Positions 16,698 through 26,056 are shown, counted from the first letter of the stretch. The stretch: 64,000 nucleotides of DNA from Bradyrhizobium sp. CCBAU 53338 (GCF_015291665.1 NZ_CP030048.1:5642001-5706000), one strand, 5' to 3'. Program-made: numbers and translations. The notes: a model not told the origin generated them from the letters alone.

Positions 16698-17510
16698 ATG
16701 AGGCGTCGCACCCCTTTCGCGACCGTCCTAGTCGGACAAACCAGCTTACTTCGAGAAGGCATTGCCAGAATTCTAAGAGAAGCCGATTTCCGGGTACTGA
16801 CCTCAGTATCAAGCGCCGATGAATGGATTGCCAGCAACCTCCAGCCTGAGCAAGTTCTATTCGTTGTCGTTCACGTTGGCGATGACTTTGGATACGCTGT
16901 AGAGCAAATCGAGCTTTTCCGAAGCCGTCATGCGAACTGCCGCATAGCAATCGTGACAGAGCGCTATCAACAGGATGACCTTGTCCTGGCCTATAACGCA
17001 GGTGCCCGCGGCTATTTCGTCGACGTCACGACCTGCGACGTGTTCATCAAGTCGCTCGAACTGGTGATGATGGGTGAGACGATCGTTCCTCCAGCCTCGC
17101 TGTCCTTTGCACTCACTTCCGAAAGCCAGCATCGTGGCGTGCACGCCGCTCTCGTCGGTCACCGTGAAGCCGATCCCGTCAAGTGCGAGGATATCATCGC
17201 GCCGCAGCTCTCGCCTCGCGAAACAATGATCCTGCGGTGTCTGATCGAAGGCGATTCCAACAAGACGATTGCGCGAAAGATCGACATCGCCGAAGCAACC
17301 GTAAAGGTTCATGTCAAAGCTATCCTTCGCAAGATCCGGGTTCAAAACCGCACCCAGGCGGCCATTTGGGGAATAAATAACGAGCTTATGGCGCGCGCCT
17401 CGAGGGAGACCTCCCAGCCGGCTGGTGTAAATGGTGGTCGCTATTCCCCGCAAGCGCTCGCCGAGCTCGACGCTTCCAAGCCGCTAATCGTTGATCGCAA
17501 ACTAGGCTGA
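16698..17510 (+). CDS. LuxR/NarL-family regulator with degenerate receiver
   Basis: A 270-residue protein. The C-terminal part has a clear LuxR helix-turn-helix (LSPRETMILRCLIEGDSNKTIARKI, then EATVKVHVKAILRKI). The N-terminal 125 residues have the length and pattern of a NarL receiver, but key residues are lost: the acidic pair after strand 1 is replaced (VLVGQTSLLREG) and the phosphoacceptor position at the end of strand 3 reads VVVHVGDD. Phosphorylation in the usual way is therefore unlikely. The start at 16698 is preferred because the in-frame extension would translate the 19-bp tandem repeat. It lies 57 nt upstream of the ExoF-like gene and is a plausible local activator of polysaccharide genes. 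Confidence 0.82.
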   Translation: MRRRTPFATVLVGQTSLLREGIARILREADFRVLTSVSSADEWIASNLQPEQVLFVVVHVGDDFGYAVEQIELFRSRHANCRIAIVTERYQQDDLVLAYNAGARGYFVDVTTCDVFIKSLELVMMGETIVPPASLSFALTSESQHRGVHAALVGHREADPVKCEDIIAPQLSPRETMILRCLIEGDSNKTIARKIDIAEATVKVHVKAILRKIRVQNRTQAAIWGINNELMARASRETSQPAGVNGGRYSPQALAELDASKPLIVDRKLG

Positions 17511-17567
17511 GGCTCCGGAGATTCGCGTGCTTCGACAGGTGATCGACGTGAAAGCAGGAGAACAGCC

Positions 17568-18953
17568 ATGCTCGACGAGCAATCGCCTCTTGGAAAGGCG
17601 CTCGTAACGACCGACAGGCGCCGCGACGGAATTTATGCGGTCGGAATCCTGCTGACCGCCGCTGTTTTGTTTGAAGCCTCGATAACGCCGGCCAAAGCCG
17701 ACTATCACCTGCAAGCGGGAGACACAGTCGAGATTTCCGTTGCCACGGTACCCGAACTCAAACAGCGGGTTCGCATCGGGCCGAACGGAACGATATCATT
17801 TCCCCTCCTCGGTCAGATGACCGTGGCGGGCCTCTCCGGAGCCGAATTTCAGGCCAAGGTACAGGCGTCCCTTGCCGCGAAGGCTGTCCGGCAGAGAACA
17901 CCAGACGGGCGCGAGAGCTCCGTCACGATCGATCCCGACGAAGTGACCGCAACCGTGGTCGAATATCGGCCGGTCTACATCAACGGCGATATCGCCAAAC
18001 CGGGCGAAGTCGCCTTTCGCCCCCTGCTAACCGTGCGGCAGGCCGTTGCGCTGTCGGGTGGCTACGACATCGTTCGCCTTAGAATGAACAACCCGATACT
18101 CGAGTCGGCGGACCTGCGGGGCGAGTACGAAGCGCTTTGGACCGAGTTCGCCAAGGAACAGGCCCATGTCTGGCGGCTGAGGCAAGAGCTGGGACAGGAT
18201 CCACGCATTGATCGCAATTCGTTGCTCGATGTTCCGATTCCCCGGTCGACGGCGCTCGACATCATCAACGTGGAAACCGACCAACTCAGGACGCGGCAAG
18301 CGGATGCACAAGCCGAGAGAACCTTCCTGGAGCACGCCATCGCCGAGGCCGATGAACAAATCCGCGTCCTCTCCGAGCAACAGAAGACGGCAGAACAGGC
18401 AAACCAGGCCGACACCGAAGACTTTGAAAAGGCCAAGGACCTCTTCAGCCGCGGCAACATCACCAATATACGCGTCAGCGATGCGCGACGCGCCATGCTT
18501 CTTTCGTCCACACAGAGGTTGCAGACCGCCGCTCAGTTCATGCAGACCCAGCGGCAGCGGGACGACTACGTTCGACAGCTCGAGAAGCTGGACAGCCTGC
18601 GCAAGAGCGAGATGCTGCGCGAACTGCAGGACGCCGTCGTTTCGCTCAGCAGAATTCGCTCCAAGCTACAGAGCACTGGCGAAAAGCTCCAATACGTCGC
18701 TCTGGCCAAATCGCAGCTCGCAAGCGGAGTGGGCAGCAAACCCTCGATTACGATCATCCGGACCGGGGCGAAGGGCAACGAGCCGGTGGCCGCAGATGAG
18801 GATTCCGCGCTCCAGCCGGGCGACGTGATCGAGGTGGCCCTCCACGAGGCGCCAGCTACCGCCCCGACGGACTCAGCAAGCGCGTTCGGGTCCCGCCAAG
18901 ACCGATCGCTTGTGGAAGGAGCTCCGAAGCTTGGCGAGTATGCCCGGCAGTAG
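17568..18953 (+). CDS. ExoF-like periplasmic polysaccharide export protein
   Basis: A 461-residue protein with an N-terminal hydrophobic signal segment (about residues 22-38, ending ...TPAKA). The poly-export domain follows (YHLQAGDTVEISVATVPELKQRVRIGPNGTISFPLLGQM), then an SLBB-like beta-grasp (VYINGDIAKPGEVAFRPLLTVRQAVALSGGY). A long helical hairpin with many Glu/Gln/Arg (about residues 200-390) and a second SLBB-like segment close it. This domain order matches rhizobial ExoF, which helps move exopolysaccharide through the periplasm and outer membrane. AGGAGA precedes the ATG. The last 81 nt overlap the 3' end of the convergent flippase gene. Confidence 0.85.
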   Translation: MLDEQSPLGKALVTTDRRRDGIYAVGILLTAAVLFEASITPAKADYHLQAGDTVEISVATVPELKQRVRIGPNGTISFPLLGQMTVAGLSGAEFQAKVQASLAAKAVRQRTPDGRESSVTIDPDEVTATVVEYRPVYINGDIAKPGEVAFRPLLTVRQAVALSGGYDIVRLRMNNPILESADLRGEYEALWTEFAKEQAHVWRLRQELGQDPRIDRNSLLDVPIPRSTALDIINVETDQLRTRQADAQAERTFLEHAIAEADEQIRVLSEQQKTAEQANQADTEDFEKAKDLFSRGNITNIRVSDARRAMLLSSTQRLQTAAQFMQTQRQRDDYVRQLEKLDSLRKSEMLRELQDAVVSLSRIRSKLQSTGEKLQYVALAKSQLASGVGSKPSITIIRTGAKGNEPVAADEDSALQPGDVIEVALHEAPATAPTDSASAFGSRQDRSLVEGAPKLGEYARQ

Positions 18954-20231
18954 ATCGAGGCGTCGCCACAGGAACAGCGCCATCACGGCATTCCAGATGA
19001 CCAGCGACACGGCCGTACCGATCGCCGCGCCGTTCAAGCCAAACGCCGAAATGAGTACGGCGCTTACGCCTGCATTGACGATCGTACAGGAGGCGAGCAG
19101 CACCGCCGCACTGCGTTCGTGGCCCGTCATCGTCATAACGTACAACTGCGAGCCCGCGCTGGCGGTCAGGACCTGGGCGATGAGAAGAATACGAATTGCC
19201 GGGGCGCCAACCTCATAGCCGGCGCCGAACCAGGCGAGAAGTGGGTCGGCAAGCACAAAGAGCAAGGTGGCAATGCACAATCCCGCCAAGAACGTCCATG
19301 CGGAAATCGTGGTGATGAGAATCTGCATGCCCGCCCTGTCTCCGCGAGTATTGAGATTGGATATGGCAGGCGCAAACAGCGTGTTCATCGCAATTCGCGG
19401 CAACGTGACGACAAGAGCAATATTGAAGGCCAGGCTATAGATCCCCGCATCCTTGGTACTCGTGATCCAGCCCAACAACATGACCCCGGTGCGATTCAGC
19501 AGGGATTCGGTTGCACCGAGTATCAACAGTGGAATGGCAGCCCTTCGCCAGGCTGCGGCATCGTACGCTGGCAGGATGCCGACGATAGCGCGCGGACGGC
19601 GATTGCGCATCGCGAATCCCGCGCAAATCAAGCCGAATGTCGAACTGATCAGCGTAGCCACCATCACGAACGGCGCGTTGATCGTCCATCCCACGCCCAA
19701 TGTCGCGACCGCCACGAGGGCGATGAGCGTGCCATCCCGAACCACACGATCGGGCACGAGAGCCGAAACTACGCCGCCGAACGCGCGCACCGCGGAACAC
19801 CGAATTCGCACCAGCGCCAGAACAGGCACCAGCGCAAAGCCCACGAGAAAGGTTCTTCGCAATTCGGTGGACGGCACAAATCGTTCGACGAAGAGCACGC
19901 CGACCAGCATGACCAGGCCGCCTACCAGAATTGCTCGCCTCTGTGCATACTGAATGACACCTCTCAAAAGCGGCCAGTCGCGTTCGGCCTCGTAAGCAGG
20001 AACGAAACGCAGAAGCCCAACGTCGAAGCCGAGGGTCGCAAGGTAAGCCAGAACCACCATCCATGCGAAGACATAGGCATACGTGCCATACGTCTCCACT
20101 CCCACCGTACGTGCGACAACGAGCTGCGAACAATAAGTCAGCCCAAAACCCAGACCATAAACGAAGAATGCGGCGACTCCGCCGCGGGCGACCCGGTTGA
20201 CCGGAGCGCTTTCAGGCTTCCATTCACTCAT
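18873..20231 (-). CDS. Polysaccharide flippase (Wzx/MOP family)
   Basis: A 452-residue membrane protein with about twelve to fourteen hydrophobic helices. The start region GVAAFFVYGLGFGLTYCSQLVVAR-TVGVETYG is typical of oligosaccharide flippases of the MOP superfamily, which turn lipid-linked repeat units from the inner to the outer leaflet of the cytoplasmic membrane. I place the start at 20231, with GGAG 6 nt upstream; the ATG overlaps the stop of the preceding P-loop gene by 8 nt. It is the last gene of the minus-strand polysaccharide operon. Its 3' end runs 81 nt into the convergent ExoF-like gene, so the two share coding DNA on both strands. Confidence 0.87.
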   Translation of the reverse strand: MSEWKPESAPVNRVARGGVAAFFVYGLGFGLTYCSQLVVARTVGVETYGTYAYVFAWMVVLAYLATLGFDVGLLRFVPAYEAERDWPLLRGVIQYAQRRAILVGGLVMLVGVLFVERFVPSTELRRTFLVGFALVPVLALVRIRCSAVRAFGGVVSALVPDRVVRDGTLIALVAVATLGVGWTINAPFVMVATLISSTFGLICAGFAMRNRRPRAIVGILPAYDAAAWRRAAIPLLILGATESLLNRTGVMLLGWITSTKDAGIYSLAFNIALVVTLPRIAMNTLFAPAISNLNTRGDRAGMQILITTISAWTFLAGLCIATLLFVLADPLLAWFGAGYEVGAPAIRILLIAQVLTASAGSQLYVMTMTGHERSAAVLLASCTIVNAGVSAVLISAFGLNGAAIGTAVSLVIWNAVMALFLWRRLDLLPGILAKLRSSFHKRSVLAGPERAC

Positions 20232-21042
20232 ATCCATCTCCGGCACGAAACGGAGCAACCGCCCTCACCGCTGGCCTCAAGGCGTTGTTCTGCGTGCAGC
20301 TCTGAAGTCTGCTCGTGACTTCCCTTTCGATCCTGCACACGCTCTCTTCGAGAGAGCTCTGATCGACAGACGAAGCGCTCAACACGGATCGCCCCTGCTG
20401 CTGCAACACATCGGACAGGCGGTCAACCATCCGTGCCGATGCGAGGCTTCTACTCAAATTCGGCTCGAACAACTGCTCGAGCGCACTTTGAACGTTTTGT
20501 CGATCGTGCAATCGCGCCTTCAGCAGATCGAGGGGAGCGATCAAGCGGACCAAAAGGTCGGATTTCGGCGCCCAGGCGAGCGCGCTGCCAATCAACGTAT
20601 CGTCAACGCCGCCGGCGAGCAGCGCCAATGAACATACGGCCTGCACAAAAGCCTGATCGAACAATACGACATGAGCGGCACCTGCCTTTTCATGCCAGGA
20701 ATGAGACAGGCGCAAAGCGTATTGAGCCATCTTGAAGGAGGCGAAGACGCTGGCCGGCGGAAGCGACCGCACCAAATGAGCTGCAGTCCTCACGTCACGA
20801 GCGTTGACCAGGGGATGACGCGCAATCACCAGCATCTCTACAAGCGGCCGCCTCAGCCGCATCGCCAGGTACCGGTATTGCGCTGCCGGCGTCATGCGCG
20901 GAGCGGGCGGCTGAAGATGTTCGACTGGCCGATAGCTGAGTTTGAGCTCGGCACGAAGGCCGCGTTCCTGAAGTCGCTTTGCGAGCGCATGCGCAAACGT
21001 CGTTTTGCCGGCTCCTGGAGGACCAAACAGCTCGACGATCAT
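20224..21042 (-). CDS. P-loop NTPase, nucleoside/adenylate-kinase-like, in EPS operon
   Basis: A 272-residue protein opening directly with a Walker A motif, FGPPGAGKTT (residues 6-15). LFDQAFVQAVCSL around residues 149-161 has the DxxF/Q look of a kinase substrate-binding strand, and HVVLFD may be the Walker B strand. The layout resembles small nucleotide or sugar kinases of the AAA_33/adenylate-kinase type, but no lid motif is obvious. It follows the thymidylate-kinase-like gene with a 27-nt gap and overlaps the flippase gene, so it belongs to the same operon. A role in phosphorylating a precursor or lipid carrier of the polysaccharide is inference. Confidence 0.65.
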   Translation of the reverse strand: MIVELFGPPGAGKTTFAHALAKRLQERGLRAELKLSYRPVEHLQPPAPRMTPAAQYRYLAMRLRRPLVEMLVIARHPLVNARDVRTAAHLVRSLPPASVFASFKMAQYALRLSHSWHEKAGAAHVVLFDQAFVQAVCSLALLAGGVDDTLIGSALAWAPKSDLLVRLIAPLDLLKARLHDRQNVQSALEQLFEPNLSRSLASARMVDRLSDVLQQQGRSVLSASSVDQSSLEESVCRIEREVTSRLQSCTQNNALRPAVRAVAPFRAGDGYE

Positions 21043-21069
21043 CTCTGCCGTGCTCCCTTCCTGCCACCT

Positions 21070-22593
21070 TCAGATCAGGCGCCAGATCTCACGCTTGATC
21101 GTACGGATGACGTCGGCAAGCGGCCGTTGAGCGTCAACCCGCACGACGCGAGCCCCGCGGAACTCAAGCCGCTCCAGACCGGCAATCCTCTCGCGGATCA
21201 CCGCCGGATCCATGCTCGGCTCCCGCCTCGCAGCGGTTTCAGGCATCACCACCAGCTTAATCACCAGATCGGGCGGGAGGCGCTCGGCCAGGGCATATGC
21301 ATCGCCCTCAAACCGGCGCAGCCAGAGCGGCGCCGCCTTCAGACGCGTCAGGAGCGGTCCATCGTTGAAGCCCGGGATCTGGTTTTGCGGGTAGCGATCG
21401 GTAAGAATGACCAGTCCGCGATTGGCTCCGCGCCATGCCGCCGCGAGCTTGTTCCGCTTGTCGGCCGCCACGGCCACGGCCCAGACCGACAGCAACAGCG
21501 AGTAGAGTAGTCCAGGTGGGCGGCCAGATTTCCTTCCGTGCGACGAACAGTTCGGCTTGTTTCGAAAGAAACGCATGGCCATGGGCATCATCAGCTTGAG
21601 CGGCCAGAGAAACCACGATGGTCGGCCGTCACCGGTGCCGAAATAAAGGGGCAGAATGTCGATCTTCGCGGAAAGCCACGCACGTATGGTTGATACCGAC
21701 GTGCTCTTTCCGCTGCCATCGACACCAACGATCGCCACCACCCAACCGCCGCCGGGTGTACGCCGGTTCCAAGGCCTCGGCGCATGGAAGACCCGCTTGT
21801 TCAGGACCGCGCCTGCCCAGCGCAAGCTCCGACCGAAAGAGCGCAGCCGCGCCTCGAGAGCATTGTAACTGCGATACGGGGCACAGTAGTTTCGTATGCG
21901 CCGGCGAAGCTGCGTCCGTTTCTCCAACGGCTTCGGGTCGTAGAATGCGTCCACCACTAGCTCGGCGAGATCATCGTTCAGTAGTTCGGCGGCATGGGCG
22001 CACAACGCCGAACGCTCGACGCGACTGACCAGATCGAGCCGGTCCAGGGCGAACTTGCGCGTCGTTGCGCGCCAGAAGCAGAGGGTGATCAGATCCAGCC
22101 GTGTGAGTTCGAGACAGGCGCGTATGACCAGCAGCACCGCTTCACTTGACGGATCGAGTATTCGGATCGGCAATGATGAATGAAGGAGCGCCCGATCCAG
22201 GAACGCTTTTTCCCATCGAATGCAGTAGTTCTTGAGCGCCCGCTCGCCGACAATCAGCGACGAATGAAGGTGAAGATGGAGCAAGCGACCACTAGGTTCG
22301 TCGAAACCGAGAAAGTTGAGCGTAGCCGGGTGATCGCGGTCGTCCACGACCGGGAACGACTTGAAATCCAGCGCGAGCAGAATCTGCTGGGCGCGGTGCA
22401 CTTCAGCCCTTGCCACGAGCAGATCGAGATCACCTTCGCCCGCAAGCACCTGGTGGAGGCGCCTGCTGCTCTTCCAGTAGCAGTACGACACTTGCTGGCG
22501 ATGAAACTCGTTCAGGACACCCAGCAGGGCGAGCGGGATCGCGACGTCGGCGCCCGATCGAGCAATAGGCTCAATTTCACGGAGAGCGTCCAT
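21070..22593 (-). CDS. Fused nucleotidyltransferase-like / thymidylate-kinase-like protein
   Basis: A 507-residue two-part protein. The N-terminal 230 residues resemble the uncharacterised NTP_transf_5 family: YCYWKSSRRLHQVLAGEGDL, where the GEGDLDLLV acids would bind metal. The C-terminal half (from about 285) is a P-loop kinase of the thymidylate-kinase type, with Walker A GVDGSGKST and DRYPQNQIPGFNDGP as the DR(Y) substrate motif. Proteins of this kind recur in polysaccharide clusters of many bacteria, but no reaction is established to my knowledge. The start overlaps the end of the Wzc-like gene by 17 nt, indicating translational coupling. AGGGA lies 5 nt before the ATG. Confidence 0.72.
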   Translation of the reverse strand: MDALREIEPIARSGADVAIPLALLGVLNEFHRQQVSYCYWKSSRRLHQVLAGEGDLDLLVARAEVHRAQQILLALDFKSFPVVDDRDHPATLNFLGFDEPSGRLLHLHLHSSLIVGERALKNYCIRWEKAFLDRALLHSSLPIRILDPSSEAVLLVIRACLELTRLDLITLCFWRATTRKFALDRLDLVSRVERSALCAHAAELLNDDLAELVVDAFYDPKPLEKRTQLRRRIRNYCAPYRSYNALEARLRSFGRSLRWAGAVLNKRVFHAPRPWNRRTPGGGWVVAIVGVDGSGKSTSVSTIRAWLSAKIDILPLYFGTGDGRPSWFLWPLKLMMPMAMRFFRNKPNCSSHGRKSGRPPGLLYSLLLSVWAVAVAADKRNKLAAAWRGANRGLVILTDRYPQNQIPGFNDGPLLTRLKAAPLWLRRFEGDAYALAERLPPDLVIKLVVMPETAARREPSMDPAVIRERIAGLERLEFRGARVVRVDAQRPLADVIRTIKREIWRLI

Positions 22594-24691
22594 CTGTCCC
22601 TTCTCCTGCCGACTCCAGTTCGGACACCTGACCGGCTTTGGGATGCCCGGCCGCGGCTTCTCGGACTGGATTCACGGACATGTCGCGGGGTGGCGTCCGC
22701 CATCTCCAGGTAGCAACCTTGGTCCGCCCCCAATTCAAGGCAAGAGCGGAATAGTACTTCTTGTGCCTGACCATGAACTCGCCGACATCGCCGTAACGAT
22801 ATCGGGCGTGCTCTCTGAGATCGACCCGCGTCAACACGGACATTGCGAAATCGCCGCGCGCATTGTCGAGGCAGCCCGCTTCGCGTAGCAGGCTTACCGC
22901 GTTACGACTTACCTCGCGCCTCGTGCTGCCCCATTTCACGACGAACAGCAGTTTGTCGGCGACAGCAGGAAGCAACCGGGCCTCGACGGCGCCTAGCACG
23001 GGTGGACCGTCAATAATCACTGCGTCGTAACGCTCCCGCATTTGACGGACGAATCCACGCAGTTGCTCGGATGCGAAGAGCGTCAGCGGGTCTGTGCGGC
23101 CCCTGACCAGCGGAAGAAGATCAACACGAGAAAGAAGGTCGACGCGCGCTTCCGTGAGCCGCCGCATGAGTTCGGCGGAAGAGAGATTCTCCGGGAGCGC
23201 ATTGACCGTTCCTGTCGCATTGCCGAGCGGCGAACCGGGCCGCGGATCAAGACCAATCAGAAGCACGCGACGCCCAAGCGCTCCCAGATAGGCCGCAAGG
23301 CTCATCGCCAGCGTGGTCTTTCCTTCTCCGGGGATGCTGGAGCAGACCAACACCACCTTGGAGTTGCGCGACGGAGTGGCAAGCTCCAGTGGAGCGATGA
23401 CCGATCGTATTGCCTCCGCGTACCGTGAGAATGGCTCCCGCAGGAAGTAGCGGTCGGGACGCACGGCGTTCCGGCGCGAAATCCTCGGTATGAGCGCGAT
23501 ACAGGGCATACCGAGCACGTCGGCCGTCTCCTGCTGATCCCGTAGCCTACGGTCGAGCCGCTCACGAACGACCGCCAGCCAGCATCCGAGGATTGCAAAC
23601 AGGATGAACGACGGAACGACGAAGAGAATCGGATTGTGGGAGCTGGGTCTGGTCGGCACTCCCGCCAGAATCAGCTGGATTCCCACCTCGGATGAGCTTT
23701 CCTGCTGATCACGCAAGGCCTTTCTGGCACGCAACAAGCTGTCATAGCGCTGCGCACTGCTACTGGCGTGCCGCAGCAGCTCACGCAATTGCGGGTCGGC
23801 CAGCTGTTCCGGATCTGCGCCATCCTGCCTCGCGCCTCGTTTCTGTCGCACCGCCTTCTGCACCGTCTCGGCGGCCCTCTCCGCCTCGTACTTTGCCTCC
23901 GCAACCCGATCATCCATCTGCGCCAGCTCGCGGCTTGCGGACGCTTCCTTCCTCGCCGTCAACTCGTCAACGTAGAGCTGGACGATGCGATTGGCGAACG
24001 CCGCTGCCCTCTGAGGACTTGGCGATGTGAATGCAACGGAGATAACGCGGGATCGACGCTCCTGGATGACCACCGTGTTGCGTCTGAATTCCTCGAAACG
24101 GGGCACCGTACGGCTCCCACCCTTTCGAAGTTCGCCAATCCAGACGCCCAGGCGCCGCTTGAGTTCCGTCAACCCCAGCGTTTCCGTCGCAGGATCGATC
24201 GACGGAGCCGTCACAGCCGTTCGCGGCACATCGCGCGCCCCATCCAAGTCCGGCTCCGCATTGATCGCGTTGCGCGTTTCGGCTCGGAACTCCGGATCCT
24301 GCGAGAGACTTTCGATGACTCGTTGCAGATGATCGGGAGAACTCAGCAACGTCACATGGGTATCGATGCTCACGTCGATTGCCGATACGCCCGGTGCGCT
24401 CTCGGCGGCAGGGACGGGAGCCTCGACCACGAGTTGGGCCGTCGCGGTATATTTGGGTGCGATCAAGAGCCCAATGACGATTGCGAGCAGCATCCCGATC
24501 AAGGCGATCGACGTGATCATTCCGCTGCGGCGGCGCAGGATTGCGGCTATATGACCGAAGTGGAGGTCATTGGTTGAGCCGGAGCTGCCGCCTGACTCGA
24601 CACCGGCTCCCTCATGCTCACCGATGCGCACGTCATCCACGTGAGCAGTCTTCCCGCTCGCTGCACGGTCGTCTGGACGCACGCGCAACAT
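22577..24691 (-). CDS. Wzc/ExoP-type polysaccharide co-polymerase with BY-kinase domain
   Basis: A 704-residue inner-membrane protein. Two transmembrane helices (about residues 58-78 and 365-385) enclose a Wzz-type periplasmic chain-length domain with a coiled-coil region rich in Ala, Glu and Arg. The cytoplasmic bacterial tyrosine-kinase domain (about 440-640) shows Walker A SSIPGEGKTTLA, Walker A' LLIGLDPRPG and Walker B VIIDGPPVLG. The C-terminal tail has a few tyrosines (YRYGD, KKYY) but not the dense cluster of E. coli Wzc. AGGAGG stands about 7 nt before the ATG. It would set chain length and couple polymerisation to export with the ExoF-like protein; the polymerase gene ends 3 nt upstream. 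Confidence 0.88.
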   Translation of the reverse strand: MLRVRPDDRAASGKTAHVDDVRIGEHEGAGVESGGSSGSTNDLHFGHIAAILRRRSGMITSIALIGMLLAIVIGLLIAPKYTATAQLVVEAPVPAAESAPGVSAIDVSIDTHVTLLSSPDHLQRVIESLSQDPEFRAETRNAINAEPDLDGARDVPRTAVTAPSIDPATETLGLTELKRRLGVWIGELRKGGSRTVPRFEEFRRNTVVIQERRSRVISVAFTSPSPQRAAAFANRIVQLYVDELTARKEASASRELAQMDDRVAEAKYEAERAAETVQKAVRQKRGARQDGADPEQLADPQLRELLRHASSSAQRYDSLLRARKALRDQQESSSEVGIQLILAGVPTRPSSHNPILFVVPSFILFAILGCWLAVVRERLDRRLRDQQETADVLGMPCIALIPRISRRNAVRPDRYFLREPFSRYAEAIRSVIAPLELATPSRNSKVVLVCSSIPGEGKTTLAMSLAAYLGALGRRVLLIGLDPRPGSPLGNATGTVNALPENLSSAELMRRLTEARVDLLSRVDLLPLVRGRTDPLTLFASEQLRGFVRQMRERYDAVIIDGPPVLGAVEARLLPAVADKLLFVVKWGSTRREVSRNAVSLLREAGCLDNARGDFAMSVLTRVDLREHARYRYGDVGEFMVRHKKYYSALALNWGRTKVATWRWRTPPRDMSVNPVREAAAGHPKAGQVSELESAGEGTDGRSP

Positions 24692-24694
24692 CGC

Positions 24695-26056
24695 TCAGCC
24701 TCCTCTTGCAGCCGGTACCCTTCGTGGAGCGATCAAACATAGCGAAATCGCAAACCAGAAGATCGGATGTCGCACGTCGAAATGAAAGCCGATGAATATG
24801 GCCAGCCCGCAGACCAGCGCCGTCAGGGCATCCTGTTCGGCTCTCCGCGTCGCCAGGAGGGTCACCGCCAGCAACCAGCCGAAGTTAAGGACCGCGATGA
24901 ACCCGCCCTGGACAAAGAGATCCAGAAAAGTGTTGTGCGCTTCGAAATTCGGGATCACCCCGAACTTCGGGTGCTCCTCATGTTTCGGAGCATTCGTGGA
25001 ATCGCGTCGGCCCGCCACTATGGACTGCGGAATTTCGAGATGCGGACCGGGTCCAAGGCCCAGCAGACCTGCGTCGATTCCACGGCGGAGGGCACCGTTC
25101 CATACCTCGAACCGTAGCCGGGCAGTCTCGTCCGTGTCGCGACCGCCGCCGCCCTTGGTCATTCCCTTGGCGAAATCCTCAAGCTCGGCAGCAAGCGTGG
25201 ACCCGAGTGGCGTGGCGTAAGCTATGGTCAGCGGCAGGGCCATAACAAGGAGCCAAGCAAACGCAGAGCGCAGGAGCATTTTTCGCTCGCGCGACATCAA
25301 CCATTTCCAGAGCTTGAAAACCCCGAAAAGGGGCCCGGCCGCAAGCAGCACCAGCAGGAACGCATCGCTCTTCGTAAGCCGGCCTACGATGATCGCGACC
25401 ATCATGCAAATCAGAGCAGTGATCCGCTCTCCATGTCGACGCGCAGAATCGGCCAGATGCAACGACAGTGGAACGAGCACCGCACAGTACAGCGCAAGCT
25501 GATTGGAGTTATCGCTGAAACCACGAAAGCGATCCCATTCCCATGTATCGTATTCGCCGGGGTCGAGCAGCCCCCAGCCGAACGCGACCTGGATGATCAG
25601 CCACGCCGCTCCGAGCGTCGCCGACAGCCAGGCGATCCGTTGCAGACGAGCCGCGGCGCCGGGTTCGACAACCATCAAGCCGCTCAGCGCCGCCGCCAGA
25701 AGATAAGCCCCGATGTCATGCGCAAACAGTGCCGGATCGTGACGGTCGCCGAGCACGTAGGCGGTCATCGTGCCGATGCAGAGGGCCACCGCGAATAGGA
25801 GCCAGAAAGTGAGCAACCGTGACAATGCCGGCGTCAACGGGGGACCAAGCCGAGCTATCTCTCTGGAGAACGTCAACAGGACCCAGACGAGCAAGCAAAT
25901 CTCGGCAGGTCCGACGGGAGCACCATCCGGTCTCAACTGGGATGCGGTCGACAGCAACAGACCGACCGTCAGCAGCAAGTCCAACGCCACGCTAGTCTCC
26001 CGAGCACAAGTCCAACGCGGCTCGTCCACGCCCCGCGCCGATCTGAAGTCTCTCAA
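24695..26056 (-). CDS. O-antigen ligase/Wzy-type polymerase
   Basis: A 453-residue protein with ten or more hydrophobic helices and a large external loop (about residues 290-375) containing ETARLRFEVWNGALR, GLGPGPH and FEAHNTFLDLFVQGG. The G.GPG and HN..L..L..GG patterns are shared by O-antigen ligases (WaaL) and exopolysaccharide polymerases. In this operon, next to Wzc- and Wzx-like proteins, a polymerase role is more likely than ligation to lipid A. The assigned start is a TTG whose TTGA overlaps the stop of the glycosyltransferase gene; a GTG nine codons further in is an alternative. Confidence 0.8.
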   Translation of the reverse strand: MRDFRSARGVDEPRWTCARETSVALDLLLTVGLLLSTASQLRPDGAPVGPAEICLLVWVLLTFSREIARLGPPLTPALSRLLTFWLLFAVALCIGTMTAYVLGDRHDPALFAHDIGAYLLAAALSGLMVVEPGAAARLQRIAWLSATLGAAWLIIQVAFGWGLLDPGEYDTWEWDRFRGFSDNSNQLALYCAVLVPLSLHLADSARRHGERITALICMMVAIIVGRLTKSDAFLLVLLAAGPLFGVFKLWKWLMSRERKMLLRSAFAWLLVMALPLTIAYATPLGSTLAAELEDFAKGMTKGGGGRDTDETARLRFEVWNGALRRGIDAGLLGLGPGPHLEIPQSIVAGRRDSTNAPKHEEHPKFGVIPNFEAHNTFLDLFVQGGFIAVLNFGWLLAVTLLATRRAEQDALTALVCGLAIFIGFHFDVRHPIFWFAISLCLIAPRRVPAARGG

